Origin: Lateolabrax maculatus
Taxonomy: Eukaryota > Chordata > Actinopteri > Acropomatiformes > Lateolabracidae
DNA length: 64,000 nt
Assembly: GCA_031216445.1 (NCBI GenBank)
Contig: CM062218.1
Span: 11,052,501 to 11,116,500, forward strand
Direction of reading: 5' to 3'
Shown here: piece by piece, positions 48,895 through 59,097 of the stretch
Position numbering within the stretch: the stretch's first letter is position 1
Layout of the letters: every line of letters begins with the position of its first letter
The notes under the pieces: generated by a model
Seen by the model: the letters and a program-made list of their open reading frames with translations, nothing else
Told to the model about the DNA's origin: nothing
Database searches by the model: none
Position numbers and translations under genes: made by a program

Positions 48895-49420
48895 CAACCA
48901 CAGACTGTGTAAATAAGTGGAAGTGGAAGTCGCCTCCATGATGTCACCCACTGGTGTGTGAACGGACGTTTTGAAGCCGCAAGTTCAGCATTTTGGCCCT
49001 TGCCATCTTGGTTTTTTTTAACCAGAAGTGACATTAGTCTGACGATAGGGTAGCCCTGCCTCTTCCCTGATTGGTGGCCGCTGTGGTAACGATTTGTCAA
49101 TCACGCAGTAGCCCCTCCCTCAGGCATTTGCTGCTTTATCGTCTGTTTTACTGTAAAATGGATCATCATTTACAAAATGAACATCATGCTGTACTGAAGA
49201 AGACGTCAAACTAGCGATTGAGAACATAAACTCATTAAGAAAATGTTTACTGAAGTAATAAATCAAGTGGGAAGTAGGGTCATTTTATCATTGACTTCTA
49301 TACAATCGGAATTCTTTTTGCAACCAGTGGAGTCGCCCCCTGCTGGATGCTTGAGAGAATGCAGGTTTAAGCCACTTCCGTATTGGCTTCACTTTTCAGA
49401 CCCAGAGGTTGCCGCTTGTG
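48895..49420 (+). mobile_element. Dispersed teleost repeat with a CTCF-like core
   Basis: Recognised as a very common fish repeat by ordered words: CCACAGACTGTGTAAATAAG, TCGCCTCCATGATGTCACCC, TTTTGAAGCCGCAAGTTC, TTGCCATCTTGG, ACAAAATGAACATCATGCTG, TTTACTGAAGTAATAAATC, GACTTCTATACAATCGG, AACCAGTGGAGTCGCCCCC, AATGCAGGTTTAAG and TTGGCTTCACTTTTCAGACC. It has no protein-coding capacity. CGCCCCCTGCTGG (49335-49347) is a close match to the CTCF core on the minus strand. Its ends are set by eye, and no target duplication is seen. Confidence 0.75.
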
Positions 49421-51059
49421 AGGAACACAGTGATAGAGTTGTCCATATTATGTTCCCATTGACAACCAGCTTTTTTGTCATTGGGGTAAGAAGGCTTGTT
49501 ACTCTTTTGACGTATATTAGCGCAAGGGATTGCAATTTCTTATCCAAACGGGCTAGCTGTGTTTTGTTAACCTTGGCCACTTTTATAAAATAATTTGCTC
49601 ATTGTGAGTGAAATGTCCTACCCTCTTTGGAAACCTGACTTTAAAGACAAGACTGGATAAATTGGACATATTGGTAAATTGAACTGGATAAATTCAATCT
49701 TTTTAGAGTTTCTGCAAGCATAGTGTGCAGAGAACAATGCGGTGGTCCCCTGAATTACATTACTGTACATTACTGTAAAGCAGGGACTGTAAAATCTGAT
49801 GCAAAGGCTGAATTAACCTCTCATCTGACTGTTTATTGTTCCATTCTTTTAAAAAAAGATGGTTTCATTGATTTATGTTTAAGTATTATCTTATTACAAA
49901 TTATGGTATTTTATTAAATGATGTTCATGTCAGCTGCATGATATAAGATTTAAGCTTGATGGAGCTGTAGACACAAACTCAACATAGTGATAATGAATGT
50001 AGCAATAGAATTGTCACAGCTATTTCTGCTTAAATGTTCAAGGGTAATAAAACAGTTTGTCCACATTTCTGTATTTTTTCCCCTTTTGTTTGCATTCTGA
50101 CAGCCCTAAATTTTGCAAAATGGGATGCAGGCTGATTTATCAAGGCCATTAAAACACAAACTCTGTTGTCCGTACTGTCAAAATGAAGCATTCATTTGAA
50201 TGGAAATGGTCTCTGTGTCAGGCGTTTGTACTTCTCCTCACTGACAGTAATGTAATTCGGGGGACCACCTCACTGTGCCAGTTGTCTGGGTGCCAGGCAA
50301 ACTGGCACTTGGGGCACTTAACCATTTAGGGCATTGGCATGGCACCTGTACAAGGCCTCTCATCCATACATCTTGGCGTTTGCTGCCACTTAATGAAGCC
50401 AAAACACAGAATCCGGCTTCTCAAGATGGTGTTTCTGCTCCAATCCATTTAAGGAGAGATTTTTCAAAGCTTTCATCCACAAAAAAACAGAGACAAAGTC
50501 TGTCCTTGCACTTTTCCTACTTACTCCCTGACTCTTTTGTATATCTACCATCCCTACATTCTACCTCTCTTTAAATAGGGCTTCAGATGTAGTTGGAAAA
50601 TGAAACGTTTCATTTTTTTGCCTACACTCTTCTTCTTTCATTTCTTATTCTTAAAAATCAGTGCCTTTAGTTTGGGTTGTTAAGCTTGATACATAGTGGA
50701 AGAGTTCATGTGGTGGTTTTTACTTTTTTGTAACAAATGATTGTCCCTCTCTCTTAGACCATTTTCCTTTATTCACTGTTAAAAAATTAGACTGAGTTAG
50801 CTGTTAAAGGAAAGCTTGGACAGATGTGGAATAATTTACAACAGTCAATGTAGCCTTTGGTGTAGAGTCAAGGAAGTTCAATTGGTTTCCATGTATGGCA
50901 TGATCATTGACTTGTGGTTTCCTGTAACGTGCGGTGTGAAACATGCCACATTTGCAGCCTGATAAAAATACAGTCCGCACCATGCTAGAATCACAACTGG
51001 GGGCTGGGGAATATCAGACAAGCACATACACACACTCGTGAACACTGACACACACACAA

Positions 51060-51093
<34 letters not shown>

Positions 51094-51269
51094 ACACCCA
51101 TCTACATCTTTTCTTTGTCACTCCACTGGCAGAACACAGTGTTTCTACATCTCAGACGGTCGATATCCAAGTGCTTACACATTCTATAGCAACAGACCAG
51201 GCCTGGATTGATGAATGCTGCTTAAGTGAGACAGAGGCCCGGCCATATAGGGATCTCAGCCCTGAAGGG
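49421..51269. other. Non-coding DNA
   Basis: Plain AT-rich sequence with no recognised exon, plus the CA array at 51048-51098. Confidence 0.5.
51048..51098. repeat. CA microsatellite with CAAA interruptions
   Basis: CA run of about 24 units broken twice by an extra A pair. Confidence 0.95.
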
Positions 51270-51650
51270 AATGTCTTCACTAAATGGGAAGACAATCCAT
51301 CCAACAGTTGTTGAGACGTTTCACTCAAAACTACAAATGTCAACCTCATGGTGGTGCTAGAGAAACAATTCAGGGTATCACCAAAGTCATGAGGATTCAT
51401 CCTCTGGAGGCCTGCACAAAATTTTGTGCCATTCCATCTTGTAGGTGTAGAGATATAAGTGAAACTTTTGACCTGAAGGTGACAATAGAATTAAAGTGTT
51501 GGCATCACCAAAGTCATTAGGATTCATCCTCTGGAAACCATTGACATTTTCCCCAGCTTTCACGGCATTTTATTTTGTATCTATATTTTATTATTTTCTA
51601 AATATTTCAGTCTGAACCAGACTGACCCTGACATTGCCATCCAGAGAGCC
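51270..51650 (+). mobile_element. Dispersed repeat family B, 5'-truncated copy
   Basis: Same family as 38640-39210. It starts inside the element at GACAATCCATCCAACAGTTG, continues with TTGAGACGTTTCACTC and CAACCTCATGGTGGTGCTAG, and holds two copies of TCACCAAAGTCAT plus GGATTCATCCTCTGG exactly 127 bp apart (51378/51505 and 51393/51520). It ends near GACATTGCCATCCAGAGAGCC. No ORF of note. Confidence 0.75.
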
Positions 51651-53040
51651 ACTCCACGAGTCTGTCTGAAAAGTGAAATATAAAAAGACAAAAAATGTGA
51701 GTGATTCAAGCTGCGTCAAGAGAAGCAAGAGAAGTCTGAAATTCAAACACACACAAGACAACTCAAGTGGACGAGCTCACTACTACAACTACTTCCGTCA
51801 TCTTTTCCTTCCACCCTTTCTCTGGTATCATTTTGGAACACTTATCAAGAGAAGCTGGAAGTGTAGTGGCACTGTAGTTTAAGCTGCCATCAGTCAACAG
51901 GTCTTAATCTGTTGAGTCCTGCTCAATATTCCTCTGGGAGAGAAAGCCTATTAGCTTTCACTTATTTGAGCTCTCATAGTAACAGAAACACCAACTGGCC
52001 AACTGGGATTTTGAAAAAACACTCTCTCCTGCTAACGCATTAAAGCTGAGAAGTCTTTTACATTCCCAGACACATGTACATGCACAAACACACCTATACT
52101 TGTTCACGGATACATGCACACATGCAAACTTGCAGTGAACACGTACAAAGCACACACTGAGGAGATGGCTGAACAGCTGTACTGAAGGGATGGATTTTTA
52201 CTCACTTTTTACAGGCTCGAAAGTCAGACTGCAGGATTATTTCTGCTTTAATGGTCTACGCACCGTGGCCTTACCAAGTGTATATGAAGTGCAGAGCTCT
52301 TATTGCGGTCATGCATGAGAAGCCGTTGCTTCAGATCTAAATGAGGTCTGATGTGTATCAGTTTACGCTTCCTGCCTTTGGCCCGGCGGTCATCCATCCC
52401 CCAACCTAATCCCAAACCTGAAAAAAGCCTCACCCACTCCCTTTAGGGAAGGTCACAGGTCAGGAATCATTCATGCAAGACACAAACAAGAACAGTTGTT
52501 TCCTCTTAACAACCACCTTTAGGACTAAAGAAATCTTATTTCTTTGATGCATTTGTTTTTCCAAAGGTTAAAAACTGAAAAGAAAATATTAAAGTTTGCA
52601 GAGCATGGTTGATAAAAGAAAAAATGAAAATTTTTGGGGGTTCCCTTCCTCTAAATCTCATTTGCATCTCCCCCCTTTGGCCTGTCACAAAGACCAATGA
52701 AACTGAATGTGGGCGTGTCGGCAGGACAATGCAGGCCAGAGTCCATTTATCTCCATACGTCAACAGGCCTGGTAGAAGAGAGGCTTTGAGCCAGCCACAT
52801 TCTGGTCAGTTTAAAGAGTCTGCTCCACCAGACATGAGTTAATGGGCTACTGATGGACATGCAAAGGCAGGTGCTGTTTTTGTTGGCTGGAGCTTTGGAC
52901 AAAAAGCCAAAGGCTACTCTTCGACTAAAAGCTGTAGCACTTACAAAGCACTGCAGTCTGGTGGAGCATCGAGTGACAAATTTCAATACATTTCCCTTGT
53001 AGATTAATTGTTTCTTGGCCTTCAGTTTGAAAACTGGCTT

Positions 53041-53054
53041 TGATATATAATATG

Positions 53055-53102
<48 letters not shown>

Positions 53103-53120
53103 TATATAGATATATATATA
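53041..53120. repeat. AT dinucleotide microsatellite, interrupted
   Basis: Mostly TA units with GATATA interruptions at both ends. Confidence 0.95.
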
Positions 53121-53768
53121 TTTCTTAGTAAGTAGATGGGTCACCCAAAGGCTGTCATTATAGCTTTCAATAATATTACCATATATTAGTACATATCTCT
53201 AATATACCATCATTTTTGTTAAAACCAACGGCTAAAATGACTGACAGGTATAGTGGGATTAAATCCTCAAATTGCACATCACAATCATCACAGTCAATCA
53301 CATAGTTATGCAACGCAATAAAACTCAATCCAAGATGAAACAAGGAAACTGCCAAGAGACAATTTGCTAACAAAGACCTGGGGAGACTAACAGACACTGA
53401 TTTACAACAGAGAGAACAATTAGTGTTGAAAAGGCTCCAATTAAAATGACTCCCTTTGATCAGCAGAGAGAACGGGGCTTCAGCGTGCACACCATCTGCG
53501 ATGGCGCAGTCAGATCAATCTGAAATGAAATAATTATGGCAAATTAATGGGTGTAAAAGTCACCAATTGATACGCTGAGGATGATTTCATATGTCTAATT
53601 GGCAGAGGGAGGAGGATGTGCCTGAACAGTGAGAGATATTTTACAGGATTAAGTAGATGGAAGGGGAGAGACTTAAAGAGATAGACTGACAAGAGACAAA
53701 AGGATAGATAGATGACACAGATTAACTCTGACATGAAAGAGAAAAACTTTAAAAAGGAAAGAGAAAAT

Positions 53769-53793
53769 GAAAGAAAGAAAGAAAGAAAGAAAA
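53769..53793. repeat. AAAG tetranucleotide repeat
   Basis: Six perfect GAAA units. Confidence 0.92.
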
Positions 53794-54539
53794 CAAGCAA
53801 GCCAAGGTTTTGACATCAGCATCACTCTTCTTCCCAACATGTGACTGAAGACAGAATATTAAAGCACACAAATCCTGTCAGTGCAATATTCCATAAAGGT
53901 GCAATAAATTCATTATGGATTCAAGAGAGGCCTTAATGCTTTCAAATAATTCCCACTACGGCTGCGATCAAAACCAACAGCCGCAAATCAAATTTGGACC
54001 AAATAACTGTCAAGTGGGGTAGATTAATGAACGCAATACATGTCCTTTGACGTGAAATGATACAGTGTGAGAGTTAACACTGGAAAATATGTGTTCATAT
54101 CTACTTTGGAAAACAAAAGAAAAATACAGCAGCTGCCAAGGACTGTTATTGGGTTGTATATTTCTGCTTCTGCGCTCACCTGAAAGCTGTGTGACAGTCC
54201 TGGTCGATATTCAAATGCAGACACTCAAGCATTCTGTGAGGAAGAAAAAAGAGAATAACTGAATAGCTAATGTACCTGACAATGGTGTTGACTTGTTTTG
54301 TTGCCTGCTTAAAATAAAGGGAAAAAAATCTCACAAATATGGGTAAAAACTGCTTGGAAAAGAATGGATTTAGAGCAAAATCAAACTGTTCAGATGGTGG
54401 AAAATTTGGCAAATTGAACTGTATTTGTACAGCGTATTTACATTTAATGTATTCCTATCCTTTCTGATCAAATCACTCCAGTCTCAGATTCCTATGCTTC
54501 CTATTTCTGGAATTCTCTCCGTCTTTTTTTCTCCTCAGC

Positions 54540-54940
54540 AGAGATGACTGAACACCTGCTGACTGAACAGGTGTGACGATCTTCCCGGAGAAGAAACAGC
54601 TCCCGCACACTCCCTCTGAGGAAACCCAAACACCCCGAGTAACTGAGGTGTTAATTAAAACGAAAAGGGAGAATGTTAAAACAGTGAGAAAAACGCCTGC
54701 TCCCCCTCAAGTTCAGCTTGGCTTGGCAGACGGCTGAGCCGGGACGGGAGGTTCATGCTAATTGTCATGGCCTTTCATTTTGGGAAGGCACGTCAGAATC
54801 CTCAGCGGAGGCTAATTTGTAAGTTTCCCTCAGAGTACGTTCAGTCTGTCCCGTTTTTTGTCACGTCAAAAATGCATTTTTCCCCTGCTTCCCCCTCGAT
54901 TTCCATAAATAGCCAAAAGAGAGCCTTGATCTATGACATT
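54540..54940. promoter_or_regulatory. Candidate conserved non-coding element
   Basis: Complex block with CpGs and homeodomain words: GAGGTGTTAATTAAAACG (near 54645), GCTAATTGTCATGGCC (near 54756) and GAGGCTAATTTG (near 54808), ending at an A run (about 54944-54959). It has no repeats or transposon words and no exon signature. It has the look of vertebrate non-coding elements near developmental genes, but this is inference. Confidence 0.35.
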
Positions 54941-54959
54941 CATAAAAAAAAAAAAAAAA

Positions 54960-55465
54960 GAGAGAAATTCTAATAAGATGCAACATTTTTAACCGTTTAA
55001 AGTAGCGAAACTTGTCTGGATCTCCATAAACACAACAGCTGTTTTCCTCCTACTGCATCATTTTGATAAATCACCTCGGTGCATTATTCTTAAGCCAAAA
55101 ACTGCAGCGTATGCATATGCAACTGTGGTGAAAATGAATTGTTTAAATCAAGAAAGTGCTTCATATGGTCAAGCCTCGTCCAGCTGTCAGATCATTTATC
55201 ATGCGATTTGGGCTGCTGAAGTCAGGGAAGGAAAAAAGTTTTTCGGGCAGCTGCGATGAAATGAGGCCTGTGAGTAAATGAGGCATCAGAGCATGCGGGG
55301 GTGTGTTAGGCCAGTGCGCCCGCAGTCACGTTTTCTTGCTGACATCACCAACGCCAGCTGAATCAGGAGAGACAGAGGGGCTACAGTGTTCATCAGCAGC
55401 CTCCCTCTTTCTTTATGTCTCACTGTATTTCATTAATTTGAATACTTGGATGAACACAAAAACAG
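54960..55465. other. Non-coding DNA, partly complex
   Basis: 55190-55350 is complex with CpGs (GATTTGGGCTGCTGAAG, GCATGCGGGGGTG) and may continue the conserved block. No gene is seen. Confidence 0.4.
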
Positions 55466-55673
55466 TCACACACACACACACACACACACAGTCTATTAAA
55501 GGTGCTCTATCATCAGCGATGTGGCAGGGTGGTGTGTGGGCGTGTGTGTGTGTGGGGTTGCGGTTAGCTGACTCACTCACACACATGCTCAAATGGAGGC
55601 AGGCCTGCACACACAAGCACCTTTATACACACACACACACACACGTACACACACACACACACACACACACACA
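55466..55673. repeat. CA/GT microsatellite cluster
   Basis: CA run 55466-55490, GT-rich piece 55530-55556, and CA run 55626-55673 with a CGTA interruption. Flanks the dispersed repeat that follows. The 137-codon ORF 55303-55716 is a translation of this cluster. Confidence 0.93.
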
Positions 55674-55955
55674 AATGTTTGTACAGCTATACTTGCGAGG
55701 ACATGCATTGAAATAATGCATTCCCTAGCCCCTTACCCTAACCTTAACCATCAAAACTAAATGCCTGACCTTAACCCTTACCCTGACCTTAACCTCAACT
55801 TAATTCTAACCTGAACCTTAAAACCAAGTCTTAACCCTCAAACAGTCCATTGAAGGTGTCTCAGAAAGTGAGGACTGGCCAAAACGTCCTCACTCCCATG
55901 GTCTAAAACTCAAACTGGTTCTCACAACGATAGTTGTACAAAGTTGTACAAAAGC
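55674..55955 (+). repeat. Microsatellite-linked dispersed repeat, copy 2
   Basis: Starts at GTTTGTACAGCTATACTTG after a CA run, continues through several degenerate CCCTAACC / CCTTAACC words (55730-55835) and AAACAGTCCATTGAAGG, and closes with AAAGTGAGGAC, AACGTCCTCACTC, GGTTCTCACAACG and another CA run. It is the fuller counterpart of the inverted copy at 10655-10812. The CCCTAACC words resemble telomere repeat but belong to the element. Class unknown. Confidence 0.7.
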
Positions 55956-56237
55956 ACACACACACACACAGACACTGGATGTTGGAGCATTCAAAAGAGA
56001 GATAAAGATGGACAGATCTTTACACACAGACATACAGAATCACACACATGCGGTGCGTTACTGTGTAGTTAAATTGTGGTTGTCTTGTACCCCCCTCCCT
56101 CTCTGTCTGCCTCCTGTTTACTTTAAGCTCATGTTTTCCTTTGTGGCTTGTTTGAAGGGGGTAAGGTCTGCCTGCAGAGCCTCACTATTCTCCCAGGAGC
56201 ATGTGTGTGTTGTGGCCTGCCATCCATGTACATGTAT

Positions 56238-56262
56238 TTGTGTGTGTGTGTGTGTGTGTGTG
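56238..56262. repeat. GT dinucleotide microsatellite
   Basis: Perfect GT run of about 12 units. Confidence 0.96.
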
Positions 56263-56669
56263 AAGATCGTGGCTTTTAACAGGGTATAAACATTACCTCA
56301 AATTGTTTTTCAGTGCTTTGAAGTGTTTTAATTATATGGTGCTCTGTTGTCAGTCAACTTTGCAGAGCAGTCAGTGGACAAAATGTGTCATTTAATCCTC
56401 ACGTTCACTTGTATATTAATAAACATGTGCGATGTATTGAACAATGGAAGAGGAACCCAAATGTAGTTGTTCAGTCATTCCAGTGAAAGCTGCCAATTCT
56501 TCACATATGCTTTTTAAAAGTTTCTCCTGCTTCCTACTTGGGTGTCCAAAACACATGCAGATTCGTGCACCACCTGGCCGACTGCCCACGAATGACATAG
56601 TGCTTGGTGGTTTTTAAATATGTGTTGGGTCTAATGGTTCAAACTATGATTAGTTAGAGTATTTTTTGA

Positions 56670-56681
56670 ATGTGTGTGTGC

Positions 56682-56731
<50 letters not shown>
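56670..56731. repeat. Compound GT then GA microsatellite
   Basis: GT run with one CGT, passing directly into a GA run of about 13 units. Confidence 0.96.
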
Positions 56732-56732
<1 letters not shown>

Positions 56733-57407
56733 TTTCCTTCTTAGATTACATTTCCTTTGTAAAAAGTGAGTACCTCAAAAAGTATCTTTGGATCCCCGAG
56801 TGTCACATGACCAGCTTTTCTGAAACTGTCCACCACACAAAAACGGATGCACTGCCCAGAGCCACTGCTGCACTATAGTGCATAAACAGGTTCTGGTGCT
56901 GACTTGAGCTGCTGCACCATCATTTGCCGCATTTACTTGCTGTCTAGAAAAACTGCACACCCTCAACAGAAACATATTTACACTTTGAAAATAATTCTTC
57001 TTCTTTTTACACAGTGTCACATTAATCAAACAAAGTTTAGCTTAAATTTCACTGTTTGAAAAGTGCCAAAATCTGTCAAAACTGCCACTTGTCAAAAAAG
57101 AAATTATGACAAATATTGCTGCTTCTAACCTTAATCTAAATCTATCTAAATCCTACACAACTACACTTACATAGTTCAGTTACATCCCAATATTTAAGCA
57201 AATAGCCAAAACAGAACCATATACCATTATAGAGACAGACTGCACATAGACTGCTATTAGTTATGTGTGTGTCCTGGTCTTCTGGAGCCTTTCAGGATAA
57301 ACAGCATGTCTCATTTGGGTTTTCTGAGTGCTCTACCCATGCGGAATAGAAACAGGTGTTATGTGTTGTCAATAATTACTGTGTACCTCCTCCTCTCACG
57401 ATTCTGT

Positions 57408-57408
57408 T

Positions 57409-57439
<31 letters not shown>

Positions 57440-57458
57440 TTATGTGCGTGTCTGTGTG
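57408..57458. repeat. GT dinucleotide microsatellite
   Basis: GT run of about 14 units with GCGT variants at both ends. Confidence 0.95.
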
Positions 57459-58379
57459 GTCCCATATGGTTTTGATGGGTATTTGGACAGGTGACAACTT
57501 GTCAAAACTTGAAAAGAAAAACAACAGGCCTGTCGAGATTCCCTCAGGCTGCTTTTGCAAGTAGATTATATCTTTCATCCAAACTAGTTTGCTTACAAAT
57601 AATGGGCTTTCTATTTGAATTTCCAGTGGTGAGGTTTCACCACAGAGAAACATCACACTGTATTTATTTTCTCTGTTGCTTTTTAACTATGATGTTTGAC
57701 CTTGTTGTGCAGCTCTGGAGACGAAAAAAAGAAGTCACCATCTTCTCAGAGCCTTGATGCAAATCACACTTTTATTCAGTTCTTCATGCACTGATCAAAA
57801 CATTTCATGCTTCACTAGAAATTTCTTTATTGTGTTTATTAACTTCATCTAAATAAAACTGAGTATTTAAACTGTCAGGTTTCTGTACAGTGACAATAAA
57901 GTAACAAACTGAAAAGCCATTTACTTTTCAAGTCAGGGGGGCTGAACTCACACTCACTCAACAAGTGTACCGCAAGCATCCCTAAGTGACACTAATCTCT
58001 CAATACAGTGCTTTGAATTGAGAGTAACTTTTTTAGTGGTTTTGCATTGTGCCCCAATGTTCAGACTTCCTGTAGTAGTCCCTCCAAAACAAAGGCAACG
58101 ATTCTTTGCTGGTACAACCCCACCTCCGCTTTCCACGTGTAACAAATACTTCCCCAGCGGACTCTCCCCGGTGAACACAATCAAATAAACAATACGGCTT
58201 CTTTTACTGAAAACCAGAGTGCCTATTAGAGAGAGCAAACGACCTGATTGTTGATTGTGTTAGCATGTCTGAGTGCCTCACTAAATTGCCCACAAGGGTT
58301 GAACGCAGGAGAGAGGAGGGTAGGGGGTGGGTGGTGGAGAAGGAGGGGGGGAAAAAAAAAAAAGAAAAAACAAAACTCT

Positions 58380-58660
58380 TGACTTCTAGATGAGAGGGAA
58401 TAAAATGAGTGCTCGTTTCGAGACACGGGAATAGATTAGCCGGGGTTCTGGGGTTGGAGCGTGATTACAGAGCTATTGTTGCTGTTGGAATATATCATAT
58501 CGCAGCGTCTCCTGCAGCCTTGGCTAAATAAATCTGTCGTAATCCCCCTGGTGAGCCCCGGCGGCTTCGCGAGCGCCTACTTAACCAGGCTAATTAAAAC
58601 TCTTCCTTGTCTTGCTTTCCCCAAATTTACATGCCAGCTTCTGTCTGTGAAGTTGCAGAG
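58380..58660. promoter_or_regulatory. Strong candidate conserved non-coding element
   Basis: The most enhancer-like block in the window by texture. It is complex, with many retained CpGs (CTCGTTTCGAGACACGGG, CATATCGCAGCG, CCCCGGCGGCTTCGCGAGCG) and homeodomain words (AGATTAGCCGG, CAGGCTAATTAAAAC). There are no simple repeats until the CCA/CCG triplets at 58693. ORFs across it have no splice context or known family. It could also be an exon of a gene I do not recognise, although both strands carry stops in most frames. Confidence 0.4.
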
Positions 58661-58692
58661 GCTCCATTGGTGGGATGCATCTTATAAAATAA

Positions 58693-58739
58693 CCCCCCCC
58701 ACCACCGCCACCGCCACCACCACCACCAACACCACCACA
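58693..58739. repeat. CCA/CCG trinucleotide repeat
   Basis: About 15 units, mostly CCA with CCG variants. Confidence 0.92.
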
Positions 58740-58916
58740 GTTTGGTTCTCCGTTCTCCCTCAGTGCGTGGACACACAGACTGGAAAGCGGGGGAGACGTG
58801 AAAACTTGCCAGGATATGTGCGTAGGAATTGTCCTTGTGTGATCTAAATATGGGGCATTTCATTGATGACCCACTTTATCAGGAGGCACATGAGGAAGAC
58901 TGTGGAAGTGTGAATT

Positions 58917-58919
<3 letters not shown>

Positions 58920-58950
<31 letters not shown>
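58920..58950. repeat. CA dinucleotide microsatellite
   Basis: Perfect CA run of about 15 units. Confidence 0.96.
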
Positions 58951-58951
<1 letters not shown>

Positions 58952-59037
58952 CTCTCAGCTTTATCAGTTCAACAATTATTGTCACCGGGCTAATTATGAA
59001 AGGCAATTAGCACTGCTTACATGGCAGGGGAAAGAAA

Positions 59038-59040
<3 letters not shown>

Positions 59041-59090
<50 letters not shown>

Positions 59091-59097
59091 TGTGTGT
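59041..59097. repeat. GA dinucleotide microsatellite
   Basis: GA run of about 25 units with one GAAAG interruption, ending in a short GT run. Confidence 0.96.

Larger units (their letters stand above)
51651..54539. other. Non-coding DNA
   Basis: Contains an AT array (53041-53120), an AAAG tetranucleotide run (53769-53793) and a complex piece at 53440-53590 (ATTATGGCAAATTAATGGG, TCTGCGATGGCGCAGTC) that may be a conserved element. No exon is recognised; the ORFs lack motifs. Confidence 0.45.
55956..58379. other. Non-coding DNA with microsatellites
   Basis: GT run 56238-56262, GT-then-GA compound 56670-56731 and GT run 57408-57458. The rest is AT-rich and plain; no exon is recognised. ACAGTGACAATAAAG near 57888 resembles a LINE tail, but nothing upstream supports it. 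Confidence 0.5.

Noticed and set aside
48645..53120. AT arrays as origins or CRISPR-like arrays
   Set aside because: They are simple dinucleotide repeats without spacers; nothing supports a further role.
55725..55840. CCCTAACC words as an interstitial telomere
   Set aside because: They are degenerate and embedded in a dispersed repeat, not a tandem TTAGGG array.
57885..57900. ACAGTGACAATAAAG as a LINE tail
   Set aside because: No tandem tail or upstream LINE sequence supports it.
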